From: Bacillus sp. BP-3
GTDB taxonomy: Bacteria > Bacillota > Bacilli > Bacillales > Bacillaceae_G
Reading direction: 5' to 3'
NCBI RefSeq assembly: GCF_028401955.1
Contig: NZ_JAQOTJ010000007.1
Coordinates: forward strand, 1-64,000
DNA length: 64,000 bases
Below are positions 17,315-28,500 of the stretch, in pieces. A program made the position numbers and the translations under genes. Numbering within the stretch: the stretch's first letter is position 1; the number at the start of each line of letters is the position of its first letter. Below the pieces are notes generated by a model. That model worked only from the letters and a program-made list of their open reading frames with translations, did not search any database and was not told the DNA's origin.

Positions 17315-17626
17315 GTGGATTCTACCGAAAAAGTGTTGGCCTCTTGTTGTTACTTTAGTATTTTTGTGGCTCCGTTATTATTTCCAATCATTGTGTATTT
17401 TGTTGTTCCTCATGAAGAAGTGAAATTTCATGCAAAGAAAGCTTTTGTTTCGCATTTACTACCGTTCTTTTGTTTATTTTTCTTTTTTCTACTCGGGTTT
17501 GTGATGAATAAACCAGAACAAATTGGTGTAATGGTGCTTATAGCACTGTTGTTATTTGGATTAGTGAACCTTGTTATTTTCATTTGGAATGTTGTGAAAG
17601 GTGTACAATTGCTTGTGAATGAGTAA
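17315..17626 (+). CDS. DUF4870 family membrane protein
   Basis: A 103-residue membrane protein with three hydrophobic segments (about residues 6-30, 42-65 and 72-95) and the loop PHEEVKFHAKKAFVSH that is typical of DUF4870 proteins (hydrophobic helix, then a HAKQA-like loop). GTG 17315 lies 8 bases after AAGGAG (17301-17306), and the reading frame upstream runs into the uvrA terminator. Function unknown. Confidence 0.78.
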   Translation: MDSTEKVLASCCYFSIFVAPLLFPIIVYFVVPHEEVKFHAKKAFVSHLLPFFCLFFFFLLGFVMNKPEQIGVMVLIALLLFGLVNLVIFIWNVVKGVQLLVNE

Positions 17627-17767
17627 AGGATTGCCTGTGAGAGGAATTTTATCTGTAGTTTCATTTCATTTGTTCTTGGTAATTTTAGCGGATTTCAAGT
17701 ATCATTGTTGATATATATATGTAGTTTAAGTATTTATTGTCCCTAGTGAAAAGGAAGTGTAAAGAAC

Positions 17768-18142
17768 ATGAGATGGGTTATATCACTTATTGTAAATAGT
17801 ATTGTGCTAATCGTTGTATCAGGTCTTCTCAAAATGTTTGCACCAGGTGCGTTTGAAATAGCGAATATACAAACAGCAGTGATTGCGAGCGTTATTTTGT
17901 CTCTTTTAAATGTATTTGTTAAACCGTTATTAATTTTAATTACGCTGCCAATTACTGTGTTAACATTTGGTTTCTTCTTAATCGTTATTAATGCGATTAC
18001 GCTAGAAATTACAGATTCGTTACTTGGTAATGCGTTTAATTTATCTGGATTTGGTGCAGCAATTATGGCGGCTATCTTTATTTCAATTTTAAATATGTTA
18101 ATTGAGAAAGTGATTATTGAACCGTTATATGAGAAAAAATAA
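17768..18142 (+). CDS. yvlD: YvlD-like phage-holin-superfamily membrane protein
   Basis: A 124-residue protein with four hydrophobic helices, matching YvlD of B. subtilis, a member of the 4TM holin-like family. Motifs NVFVKPLLILITLPITVLTFGFF and LNMLIEKVI are typical. In B. subtilis yvlD lies in a cell-envelope stress operon near uvrA and hprK; here the partners yvlA-C are missing from this position. Role in the membrane is unknown. AAGGAAG precedes the ATG. Confidence 0.8.
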   Translation: MRWVISLIVNSIVLIVVSGLLKMFAPGAFEIANIQTAVIASVILSLLNVFVKPLLILITLPITVLTFGFFLIVINAITLEITDSLLGNAFNLSGFGAAIMAAIFISILNMLIEKVIIEPLYEKK

Positions 18143-18313
18143 TCAGACAGCAGGAAGTATCCGACAAAATGTAGAACATTTTGCGCAAAGCGTGGAATGT
18201 TTTTTTCTTTTTCAAAAGAAACCGTATTTCTTGTTTTAAGAAAAAAATGGTACAATAGCGGGTAGAGTGGTAGTACGCTGCCTAGATACATTCCGCAACG
18301 TGGAGGTTTACAT

Positions 18314-19243
18314 ATGCCAAAAGTTCGAACGAAAGATTTAATTGAACATTTTCAGTTAGAATTAGTAAGTGGTGAGGAAGGAATTCACCGTCCAATTGAT
18401 ACAAGTGATTTATCACGCCCTGGAATTGAAATGGCAGGATTTTTTACATATTATCCAGCTGATCGTGTGCAACTTCTTGGGAAAACTGAGCTTACTTTTT
18501 TTGATACGTTAACAGAAGAACAAAAGAAAATGCGCATGCAAGCGCTTTGTACAGAAGAAACACCATGTATTATTGTAACGCGCGGTCAAGATGTACCGGA
18601 AGAGTTAATGCAAGCATCTCGTCAGACAGGTGTGCCGATATTATGTTCACCGTTAAAAACGACACGTTTATCGAGTCGCTTGACGAACTATTTAGAAAGT
18701 AAATTAGCGCCAACGACAGCTATTCACGGTGTATTAGTTGATATTTATGGTGTTGGTGTAATGATTACAGGGCAAAGTGGTGTCGGGAAAAGCGAAACAG
18801 CACTTGAGCTTGTGAAGCGTGGACATCGTCTTGTTGCTGATGATAGTGTAGAAATTCGCCAAGAAGATGACGATACACTAGTTGGTAGTTCGCCAGAGTT
18901 AATTGAGCATCTACTTGAAATTCGTGGACTGGGCATTATTAACGTAATGACGTTATTTGGTGCAGGTGCAGTGCGTAATCATAAACGTATTTCACTTGTG
19001 ATTAATCTTGAAATTTGGGATCAAAAGAAGAACTATGATCGCCTTGGCCTAGATGAAGAAAAAATGAAAATTATTGATACAGATATTACAAAGATTACTC
19101 TTCCGGTACGACCAGGTCGAAACTTAGCTGTCATCATTGAGGTAGCAGCGATGAACTTCCGCTTAAAACGTATGGGCGTCAATGCAGCGCAACAATTTTC
19201 AGAGCGTCTTATGAGCGCGATTGAACTAGGAGATCAAAATTAA
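18314..19243 (+). CDS. hprK: HPr kinase/phosphorylase
   Basis: A 309-residue bifunctional enzyme that phosphorylates and dephosphorylates Ser46 of HPr, the switch for carbon catabolite control. The Walker A loop [10 protein letters not shown] is at about residues 152-161, and the family signature [20 protein letters not shown] at about 202-221. Length equals the family norm. It is first in the conserved hprK-lgt-ppaX-yvoF row, 44 bases before lgt. GGAGG at 18302-18306 precedes the ATG. Confidence 0.97.
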   Translation: MPKVRTKDLIEHFQLELVSGEEGIHRPIDTSDLSRPGIEMAGFFTYYPADRVQLLGKTELTFFDTLTEEQKKMRMQALCTEETPCIIVTRGQDVPEELMQASRQTGVPILCSPLKTTRLSSRLTNYLESKLAPTTAIHGVLVDIYGVGVMITGQSGVGKSETALELVKRGHRLVADDSVEIRQEDDDTLVGSSPELIEHLLEIRGLGIINVMTLFGAGAVRNHKRISLVINLEIWDQKKNYDRLGLDEEKMKIIDTDITKITLPVRPGRNLAVIIEVAAMNFRLKRMGVNAAQQFSERLMSAIELGDQN

Positions 19244-19287
19244 ATATAAGAAGCTTCCATTAGTGGAATAGAAAGGGAGTAGAGAAT

Positions 19288-20100
19288 ATGCTGTTAGGGT
19301 CTGTACCGCAGCTTGATCGCGTGGCAGTTCAGCTTGGACCGTTTCCAATTTATTGGTATGGCGTCATTATTGGTACGGCTGTGTTGCTTGGATTATGGCT
19401 TGCAACCCGCGAAGGAGAGCGTCTCGGTATTCCGAAAGATACGTTTATTGATTTGGTCCTAATTGCAGTGCCGATTGCAATCATTTGTGCACGTGCATAC
19501 TATGTTATTTTCGAATGGGACTATTATTCCCAAAACCCGAGTCAAATTATTAACATTCGTCAAGGTGGTTTAGCGATTCATGGCGGATTAATTGGTGCAG
19601 TTCTTACCGGGATTGTATTTGCAAAAGTGCAGGGTCTATCTTTTTGGAAGCTAGCAGATATTGCAGCGCCAAGTATTTTACTTGGACAAGCGATTGGCCG
19701 CTGGGGCAACTTTATGAACCAAGAAGCTCATGGCGGTGAAGTAACGCGTCAATTCCTTGAAAGTTTACATTTACCACAGTTTATTATAAATCAAATGTAT
19801 ATTGATGGTGTGTACTACCATCCAACATTTTTATATGAATCGTTATGGAGTTTTGCTGGGGTTATTTTACTTCTATTTCTTCGGAGAGCAAATTTACGTC
19901 GCGGAGAACTGTTCTTTACGTATTTAACTTGGTACTCCATCGGTCGTTTGTTTGTAGAAGGGTTGCGCACAGATAGTTTAATGCTTGGTCCCCTTCGTAT
20001 TGCGCAGGTTGTATCCATTGTCTTAATTCTCGTTTCTATCATTTTCGTTGTTGTGAGACGAAAAATGGGATATGCGGATAAACGATATTCAGAAAAATAA
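19288..20100 (+). CDS. lgt: Prolipoprotein diacylglyceryl transferase
   Basis: A 270-residue polytopic membrane enzyme that transfers diacylglycerol to the lipobox cysteine of prolipoproteins. The signature [15 protein letters not shown] is at about residues 138-152, and HGGLIGA, with the essential family His, at about 92-98. About seven membrane helices are visible. GGGAG precedes the ATG. It sits in the conserved order between hprK and ppaX. Confidence 0.97.
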   Translation: MLLGSVPQLDRVAVQLGPFPIYWYGVIIGTAVLLGLWLATREGERLGIPKDTFIDLVLIAVPIAIICARAYYVIFEWDYYSQNPSQIINIRQGGLAIHGGLIGAVLTGIVFAKVQGLSFWKLADIAAPSILLGQAIGRWGNFMNQEAHGGEVTRQFLESLHLPQFIINQMYIDGVYYHPTFLYESLWSFAGVILLLFLRRANLRRGELFFTYLTWYSIGRLFVEGLRTDSLMLGPLRIAQVVSIVLILVSIIFVVVRRKMGYADKRYSEK

Positions 20101-20126
20101 TGATAGAACTTCAGAGGTAAATCAGA

Positions 20127-20163
20127 AAAAGTAGCGTCATACATGCGGCGCTGCTTCTTTTCA
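20127..20163 (+). terminator. Likely terminator after lgt
   Basis: AAGTAGCG pairs with CGCTGCTT (one G-U pair) and is followed by CTTTT. It separates lgt from a bcr element and ppaX. Confidence 0.55.
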
Positions 20164-20262
20164 TATCCCGCTCTAACAAGCAGTAAGTACAGAAGAACCC
20201 GATCGGTTCAACTAACCATTCGAAGGGAAGTGCACCTCCGAATGGAAGCTTCACTTTATTAT
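20164..20262. repeat. bcr-type repeat in the ppaX leader
   Basis: Starts TATCCCGCTCTAACAAGC and ends GGAAGCTTCACTTTATT, close to the element behind the permease at 9903-10069, including the shared GGTTCAACTAACC block. It lies 24 bases upstream of ppaX, and an open frame runs through it into ppaX, which would mislead automated start calling. Confidence 0.7.
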
Positions 20263-20286
20263 ACAACAGCTAAGGACGTGGAAAAG

Positions 20287-20934
20287 ATGAACATTAATAC
20301 AGTGTTATTTGATCTGGATGGGACGTTGATTAATACGAACGAACTTATTATTTCTTCATTTTTATATACTTTAGAAAAGTACTATCCAAATCAGTATAAG
20401 CGTGAAGACGTACTGCCGTTTATTGGTCCATCATTGCATGATACATTCAGTAAAATTGATGAAGGCCGAGTAGAAGAACTTATTCAATGTTATCGTGATT
20501 TTAATCATGAGCATCATGATGAATTAGTAGAAGAGTATGAAACAGTGTATGAAACTGTACAGGATTTGCGAAAGAAAGGGTATAAAGTTGGGATTGTAAC
20601 AACGAAGGCGCGCAAAACTGTCGAAATGGGATTAAAACTATCGAAATTAAAACAGTTTTTTGATGTTGTGGTGACAATTGATGATGTAGAGCATGTGAAG
20701 CCGCATCCAGAACCGATTCAAAGAGCGTTGCAATTGTTAGAGGCAAAGCCGGAAGAAGCGTTAATGGTAGGAGATAATCATCATGATATTGTTGGCGGAC
20801 AAAATGCTGGCGTGAAGACAGCAGCTGTTGCATGGACAATTAAAGGACGCGAATACTTAGAGTCTTATAAACCGGATTATGTGTTAGAAAAAATGAGTGA
20901 CTTGTTAACGATCTTGCCTCATGAACTAGGCTGA
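20287..20934 (+). CDS. ppaX: Pyrophosphatase PpaX
   Basis: A 215-residue HAD-superfamily hydrolase that removes the pyrophosphate made by HPr kinase/phosphorylase. Motif [11 protein letters not shown] at about residues 7-16, motif II IVTTKA, motif III/IV KPHPEP and [11 protein letters not shown] 20287 gives the known PpaX length and N-terminus ([12 protein letters not shown]); an open frame upstream comes only from the bcr repeat. GTGG near 20278 is a weak ribosome site. Conserved position after lgt. Confidence 0.95.
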   Translation: MNINTVLFDLDGTLINTNELIISSFLYTLEKYYPNQYKREDVLPFIGPSLHDTFSKIDEGRVEELIQCYRDFNHEHHDELVEEYETVYETVQDLRKKGYKVGIVTTKARKTVEMGLKLSKLKQFFDVVVTIDDVEHVKPHPEPIQRALQLLEAKPEEALMVGDNHHDIVGGQNAGVKTAAVAWTIKGREYLESYKPDYVLEKMSDLLTILPHELG

Positions 20935-20949
20935 CAAGGGGAGAGAATA

Positions 20950-21462
20950 GTGCGACGGACAACACGCTATCCTGTGTCAGGAGCAAATTCATTATGGAAC
21001 GTATATAAGACCGTTTCGTTTTGGAAAGTGATGAAAAACTTCATTGTCATTCAAATTGCGCGTTATACTCCATTTTTACGGATGAAAAATTGGTTATATC
21101 GTACATTTTTGCGAATGCAAATAGGAGAGCAAACTTCATTTGCCCTTATGGTTATGCCAGATATCATGTTTCCTGAGAAAATTACGATTGGGCGTAATTC
21201 GATAATTGGTTATAATACAACATTATTAGCTCATGAATATTTAATTACAGAATATCGCCTTGGTGAAATTAGAATTGGAAACGAAGTAATGATTGGAGCA
21301 AATTCGACAATTTTACCGGGTGTTGTCATTGGAGATGGAGCGATTGTTTCAGCGGGTACATTTGTTCATCGTGATGTACCGAGCGGTGCTTTCGTTGGTG
21401 GAAATCCGATGCGTGTTATTTATACGAAAGAGGAAATGACAGCGAGAAAAGGGAAATGTTAG
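20950..21462 (+). CDS. yvoF: Hexapeptide-repeat acyltransferase, YvoF-like
   Basis: A 170-residue left-handed beta-helix acyltransferase. Hexapeptide repeats are visible from about residue 75 (ITIGRNSIIGYNTTLLAHEY, IRIGNEVMIGANSTILPGVVIGDGAIVSAGTFVHRDVPSG), ending in GNPMRVI. Related to maltose/galactoside O-acetyltransferases; acceptor unknown. The start is GTG, 6 bases after AAGGGGAG. It follows ppaX by 15 bases, as in other Bacillus genomes. The terminator overlaps its stop codon. Confidence 0.88.
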   Translation: MRRTTRYPVSGANSLWNVYKTVSFWKVMKNFIVIQIARYTPFLRMKNWLYRTFLRMQIGEQTSFALMVMPDIMFPEKITIGRNSIIGYNTTLLAHEYLITEYRLGEIRIGNEVMIGANSTILPGVVIGDGAIVSAGTFVHRDVPSGAFVGGNPMRVIYTKEEMTARKGKC

Positions 21463-21486
21463 AAATGTAACATTTTCCTTTTCTTT
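21451..21486 (+). terminator. Terminator of the hprK-yvoF row
   Basis: GGGAAATGTT pairs with AACATTTTCC, followed by TTTTCTTTT. The left arm includes the last codons of the acyltransferase gene. Confidence 0.8.
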
Positions 21487-21584
21487 TCGGGAATGAAAAG
21501 GAAATATTTGCGTATAATATACTGTTTTGTTTTTAGAAGAATCGTTTATACTTATAGATAGAAGAATGAAATAATGGAGGATCT

Positions 21585-23096
21585 ATGGGGAAAAATCAAG
21601 AAATTCATAAAGATAACGGACAAGTTATTTCTTTTAATCAATTAGCCGATTTCTTTTATGATAAAGGAATGAAGGCTTATCGCAATCATCATTTAGACGA
21701 TGCGATTAAATATTTTAAAAGAGCGGCACAAAGTCAGAAAGAGCCATTTATTTTATGTCAATTAGCAACGGCGTTATCGGAAGTGGGAGAGTACCACGAA
21801 TCGAATCAAATTTTATTACAAATTGTTCGTACGGGTGAACAAATAGAAGAATGCTATTATTTTATGGCAAATAATTATGCGTATCTTGGTCTATTTCAAC
21901 AAGCAAAAAAGTATGCAGAGCGGTATTTAGACATTGCGACGGATAAAGAATTTATTGCAGAGACGATGGAACTTTTAGAGATTATTGAAGAAGAAGAAAT
22001 GGATGCACCGGAATTGGAAGATGAAGATGGATTAATTGTGATGCAAGAGCAAGCAAATCATTATATTCGGAACGGTCAATTAGAAGAGGCGATTGCTACG
22101 CTTGAAGGCGTTATAACGGAATATCCGGAATTTTGGTCGGCACATAATAATTTAGCAATTGCTCATTTTCAGCTTGGCAATGTTGATCAAGCATTGAAAA
22201 TGACAGAATTAATTTTAGAGAAAAATCCAGGGAATATTCATGCTTTATGTAATACGCTTATTTTTCTATATTCTATTGGGGAATATAAGCAAGTAGAAAA
22301 GTTAGCGGAGCAACTGGAGACAGTGTATCCGATGTCGTTTGAGCATCGTGTAAAACTAGGGACAACATTTGCGACAATTGGTCGTTTTGAAAGTGCATAT
22401 AAATGGTTAAAAGTTTTAAAGCGCCAAGGCTACGAAGGTGATGTTAGTTTTTATTATTGGTTCGCATATTCTGCTTATATGGTAAAAGATGAACAAACAG
22501 CAGAGAAAATGTGGTCGCATGTTGTGGAGTTACATCCTGATAAAAAAGGGAAGGAGCCTTGGAATGCTATTAATTTAGCAGATGAAGGCCAAAATATTTT
22601 ATTTCGAGAACTGCAGCAATCATTTCAGCAAAGTGAAACGTTAGAAGAACAAATGCTGGCTTTATATTTAATGAATGAGCTGACAACACCAGAGAAAATC
22701 GGCTTTTTCTTTGATGTGATGCAATCTCCTAAGCGTGTTCCAATCGTATCACAGCTCGCGCACTATTTCTTTTTAATGAATAGTCATAAAAGTATTCCAC
22801 AAGAGCTTCAGCCGTTTGAACAATGTGTTCATATTGCTGATGCTTTATACAACTATACAAACAAAGATGATGAGCTGATTGAAGAGTGTTTACATCTTTG
22901 GTTTTGTACATTTATACGCTTATACACGAGCGGAACGGCGTTTACAAATGTATATGGCTGGTCAGCGGCAGTTGAATATATTGTAAGAGGCGAATTTCAT
23001 GATAAATTGACGCAGGCAGAGCTTGGGAATATATATAATATATCGGTAGCAACTGTACGAAAGTATGTGCAAGCAGTAAGATGTGTGCATGAGTAA
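21585..23096 (+). CDS. yvcD: TPR-repeat protein, YvcD-like
   Basis: A 503-residue soluble protein made largely of tetratricopeptide-type helical repeats (for example HLDDAIKYFKRAAQSQKEPF at about 33-52, GQLEEAIATLEGVITEYPEF at about 163-182, GNVDQALKMTELILEKNPGN at about 196-215). It matches YvcD, which precedes trxB in B. subtilis. The C-terminus ends in a small segment (IYNISVATVRKYVQAVR) that resembles a helix-turn-helix. Function unknown. GGAGG at 21575-21579 precedes the ATG. Confidence 0.85.
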   Translation: MGKNQEIHKDNGQVISFNQLADFFYDKGMKAYRNHHLDDAIKYFKRAAQSQKEPFILCQLATALSEVGEYHESNQILLQIVRTGEQIEECYYFMANNYAYLGLFQQAKKYAERYLDIATDKEFIAETMELLEIIEEEEMDAPELEDEDGLIVMQEQANHYIRNGQLEEAIATLEGVITEYPEFWSAHNNLAIAHFQLGNVDQALKMTELILEKNPGNIHALCNTLIFLYSIGEYKQVEKLAEQLETVYPMSFEHRVKLGTTFATIGRFESAYKWLKVLKRQGYEGDVSFYYWFAYSAYMVKDEQTAEKMWSHVVELHPDKKGKEPWNAINLADEGQNILFRELQQSFQQSETLEEQMLALYLMNELTTPEKIGFFFDVMQSPKRVPIVSQLAHYFFLMNSHKSIPQELQPFEQCVHIADALYNYTNKDDELIEECLHLWFCTFIRLYTSGTAFTNVYGWSAAVEYIVRGEFHDKLTQAELGNIYNISVATVRKYVQAVRCVHE

Positions 23097-23102
23097 GAGT
23101 GA

Positions 23103-24137
<1,035 letters not shown>

Positions 24138-24245
24138 AAAATCAGTGTAACTATTTAGCCATGGTATTATCCCCTTTAAGTAGCCATTCAAAAAAACCGT
24201 CATGATAAGATGAAGGAAAGAATGAAACTTGGAGGGGATTTTTCT

Positions 24246-24563
24246 ATGGCGAAAAAGGGACAAGAATTTCCATCCTACACGGAAGAATTTAAATTAAATG
24301 CCGTTATGGCCTATGTGAATGGGGCCAAAAGTTATCAAAGATTTTCAAAATGATTAGGTATTCGAAATTGTACACAATTAAAAGCATGGATGGAAAAGTG
24401 GAAAAATGGTGAATCATTTAATGAACGTAGTAATGGTACTTCACCGTTTAAAGGATGACCACGTACAAACTTTAAAACAATTGAGGAAGAAAGAGACTAT
24501 TTGAAAGCGCAGGTAGCTTATCTAAAAAAGCGGTATCCAAATCTGGTAACGGAGATGAAGTGA
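24246..24563 (+). pseudogene. Decayed IS3-family transposase orfA
   Basis: A frame starting MAKKGQEFPSYTEEFKLNAVMAYVNG and ending EERDYLKAQVAYLKKRYPNL is a typical IS3-family OrfA, but it has in-frame stops at 24351 and 24456. Sequence after it (to about 24690) keeps no readable OrfB. GGAGGGG precedes the ATG. It lies about 110 bases after trxB. Confidence 0.85.
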
Positions 24564-24724
24564 GCAAATCATCATTAAAAAATGAACCTGTTAGCTCGAA
24601 AAAAGTGCGACAAGTGTTCGATATATGTATCCAAAACGTGAAACTGTAGCAATTCCCTCTATTCGTCTTGCGTTTTTAGCTATAAGCTGAGTAGTTACAA
24701 ATTAGTTAGAAATTTAGGTTTTTT

Positions 24725-24762
24725 AAGATAGATTCGATTTTGTATCGAGTCTATCTTTTTTA
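24725..24762 (+). terminator. Hairpin terminator in the junction
   Basis: AAGATAGATTCGAT pairs with ATCGAGTCTATCTT (one mismatch), followed by TTTTATT. It may be a surviving terminator of the original trxB unit or part of the element debris. Confidence 0.75.
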
Positions 24763-24767
24763 TTCTG

Positions 24768-25060
24768 CATTAATAATTGTAGGACATTGCACATCGCTGA
24801 TATTGAGTATTTATGGAGGTTACTCTTTGCTACTTGTACTTTCGTCCTAGTATCAGAGCTGCTTGCTTTAAAATATCATTTTCCATAAGAAGTTGTTTTG
24901 TTTTCTCAACGCTTTCAACTGGTCTCATTATCTTTCTTTTTAAACGAGCCAAACGTATGATTTGGATTGATCCACCGATTCAATGATGATGGTGTTAATT
25001 CGTATTCTTCAATAATGCCTTTCCTTGGTTTACCGTTTTTATACATTTTAGTATAAATGG
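24768..25060 (-). pseudogene. Second IS3-family remnant, opposite strand
   Basis: On the minus strand pieces of OrfA are readable: MYKNGKPRKGIIEEYELTP with SSLNRWINQNHTFGSFKKKDN, then in another frame LMENDILKQAALILGRKYK, then the start of OrfB (HKYSISAMCNVLQL). Several frameshifts are present and the rest is gone. It is a different IS3 subtype from the remnant at 24246. Confidence 0.75.
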
Positions 25061-25146
25061 AAAATATGCGTGATACACTGGGGTTTTCTTAAAAGTTATT
25101 TCTTACAATGGATATAGAAAAGAGGCTACATGAGAGGAGCAGGAAA

Positions 25147-25471
25147 TTGAAGCGAAGGGCAGTTGTCACAGGATACGGAGTTGTGACTACAATTGGAAAT
25201 ACTGTTGCAGAGTTTTGGAGTAGCTTAGTCAATGGAAGGAGGGTGCCTATTAATTCGATGACAAGATATATGCTTGGCACTTCAGGAATAGTAGAGATTA
25301 TATCTACTATTTTGTCTATCCAACATGGTATTATCCCCCGGGTTTTAAATTCCGAAAATTCAGATCAATCGGGTTGTGCTAAGTATTATTCGAGATGAGA
25401 ATCTCAAGCGTTGTATTGAAGTTGCAATGAGTAATTCTTTTGGATTTGGAGGACAAAATGCAAGTCTATAG
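25147..25471 (+). pseudogene. Ketosynthase gene scar
   Basis: The N-terminus MKRRAVVTGYGVVTTIGN with AEFWSSLVNG matches the start of FabF-type ketosynthases, and after about 35 residues it jumps to the extreme C-terminus (GTSGIVEIISTILSIQHGIIP), then after a frameshift AMSNSFGFGGQNASL and stop. The catalytic Cys and both His are deleted. TTG 25147 lies 7 bases after GAGAGGAG. It resembles the intact ketosynthase at 41346 but is a different paralogue. Confidence 0.82.
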
Positions 25472-25502
25472 TAAAAAAATATGATGTGAATGGAGGAAAC
25501 TT

Positions 25503-28500
25503 ATGAAATCAATCATTGGATTTTCAATTAAAAACAAGCTTGCTATTTGGATTGTAACATGCTTTATTATTGTATTTGGAACATACGTGGGGTTCTCTAT
25601 GAAACTAGAGACAATTCCTAATATTAATGAGCCGGTTGTAAATATTACAACTGTATACCCTGGGGCATCACCAGAGACAGTAATGAGTGATGTAACAGAA
25701 CCAATTGAAAAAAAAGTACATAACTTAGAGGGAGTAAAAAATGTTACTTCAACTTCCTTTGAAGGTGCTTCCACAATAGCAATTCAGTATGATTTCAAGA
25801 TCAACATGGAAAAAGCAGAAAATGAAATTAAGGAAATTATGTCTGGGGTGAAACTCCCTGAAGGAGTTACGGCTCCAGAAGTAGCAAGAGTTAACTTCAA
25901 TGATTTACCTGTATTTGTATTATCTTTAACTGATAGCACGAAAAAATTGGAAGATTTAAGTAAGTTATCTGAAAAGGAGATAATGCCTGCATTTGAAGAG
26001 GTAGAAGGTGTTTCTAAAGTTGAAATCCTTGGGAAACAAAATAAGGAAGTAGAAATTAAGTATAAGCAAGATAAATTGGATCAGTATGGTTTGTCTGTAA
26101 AAGAGGTAAATACATATTTGAAAACCATTAAAAATGATGTGAATTTAGGGATGCAAGTACTTGATGGAAAAGAAAAAGTCATCAAAGTTAATGGGGCTGA
26201 AGGTAGCCTTGAAAAAATAAGAGAATTGCATATTCCTATCAATCTCAAAATACAAAATAGTAACTCTGTTGAAAGAGACATTTCGGTTTCTTTAAAAGAT
26301 ATCGCAGATGTAACAATTGTTCAAAAAGCCCAATCTGTTTCTAAGACTAATGGAATGGAAGGTATCAGCATCCGGATATTACAAAGTAGTAATGGTAACA
26401 CGGTAGACGTCGTGGATGGTGTCAAAGAGAAAGTGAAGAAGCTACAAAAGAAGCATAACTCATTAGAGTTTGTCTCTGTCTTAGATAGTGGAGAGCCGAT
26501 TAAGGGCTCGGTTGGGATGATGGTAAATAAAACATTAATGGGCGCAGCTTTTGCGATACTAATTATTTTACTTTTCTTAAGGGATATCAAATCTACAATT
26601 ATTGCGGTTATTTCTATACCGTTATCGCTTGTCATCTCTTTAATTATATTAAACCATTTAGATATGACATTAAACCTAATGACATTGGGAGCTATGACGG
26701 TGGCAATTGGACGAGTTATAGATGATTCTATTGTAGTTATAGAGAATATATATCGACGTATGACCTTAGCGGAGGAAAAATTAAGTGGTATTAATTTAAT
26801 AAAAGCAGCAACTTCTGAGATGTTTTCATCTATTATGTCATCTACTATTGTAACCATTGCGGTGTTCTTGCCATTAGGTTTAATTGATGGACCTGTTGGA
26901 GAGCTATTTATGCCATTCGGAGTTACTATTGTATGTGCTTTATTAGCTTCTTTAATTGTGTCAATTACTGTTGTTCCGATGATGGCGCATTTAATGCTTA
27001 AGAAGAAAGGCAAAGTTGTTAAGAAAGTATCTTCAAATAGAGTGGCTACAAGCTACTATAAGATATTGAATTGGAGTTTAAACCATAAATTAATTACTTT
27101 CTGTATAGCTAGTGCACTATTTATAGGAAGTATATTCTTAATACCATCTATTGGAGTCAGTTTTATTGGTTCCAGTGAGAATAAAATGATATTAGCAACC
27201 TATAATCCGTTGCCTGGTGCTACAGAGGATACAATTAAGGGTGACGTTAAAAAGGCGGAAGAATATCTACTTAAACGAGATCACATAAAGATGGTACAGT
27301 CATCTTATGGGGAAGGTAATCCGCTAAACCCAGCTGATAAGAAACAAGTGCTATTTTTTATTACTTATAAAGATGGCTTAAAAGATTTAAGCAAAGAGCA
27401 GAAATCTATTTTTAACGATCTTCAAAAGTTAGGAATGGGCGAATGGGGATTCAATAGTTCAGGAAATAGTAATGGTAAAGTAGACATTTTTGTTTACGGA
27501 AAAACGATTGACGAAATTCGACCAGTTGCAGATTCTGTTAAGAAAACTCTGGAGGATAATGAGAAGGTCACAAATGTCAAGTTAGATTTATCAGACTCTT
27601 TAAGACAGGTGAACTTTACATTAAATACAGAAAAATTGGTTACCTTAGGAATTCAGCCAACGCAAATATATAACAAATTGGGTTCCGCTAAGGAAGAGAA
27701 AATTGGTAATTTAAAAATTGATGGACAGGAAATACCGATAAGGACTGTGGAAAGAGATGCTATAGTACATCAAGAAGAACTTAGTAAGCAACAAGTTACT
27801 ACAAATTCAAATCAAAAGATAGAATTAGGAGAAGTTTTGCAAAAAGCGGAGAGTGATGTACCGGCCTTCATTACTAAGCGAAATGGAGACATATATACAA
27901 AAATATCAGCAGAGATAACCGATAAGGATGCTGGAAAAGTTACGGAGAATATTCAAAAACAAATTGATGAACTCTCAGTGCCGTCTGGAGTACAAATTAA
28001 TGTTGGTGGAGTAACAGAACAAATTGATGAATCTTTTACACAGCTAGGAATTGCAATGGTTAGTGCAATTGTAATAGTATATTTTGTTTTAGTTGTTACT
28101 TTTGGAGGAGGATTAGCTCCGTTAGCTATATTATTCTCTTTACCATATGCTTTAATCGGAAGTTTATTAGGTTTGCTAATTACAAATGAACCAATTAGTG
28201 TATCTGTAATGATTGGTGCACTTATGCTGATTGGTATTGTCGTAACAAATGCTGTTGTTCTAATAGATAGAGCAATTACAAATGAACAAAAAGGGATTTT
28301 ATTAAGAGAGTCAATCCTTGAAGCGGGAGTAACTAGGTTGAGACCTATTCTTATGACTGCCATTGCTACGATTGGGGCACTATCTCCATTATTATTTGCA
28401 GAAACTTCAGATGGAAGCGGGCTTATTTCAAAGGGATTAGGAGTCACTGTAATTGGTGGATTGACCTCTTCGACATTATTAACATTAATTATTGTGCCTG

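Noticed and set aside
25108-25398. Open frame of 96 codons as a real gene
   Set aside because: Its content is the joined ends of a ketosynthase with the catalytic residues deleted and a frameshift; I report it as a pseudogene.
26321-27013. 230-codon minus-strand frame inside the RND gene
   Set aside because: Antisense shadow of conserved membrane helices of the RND permease.
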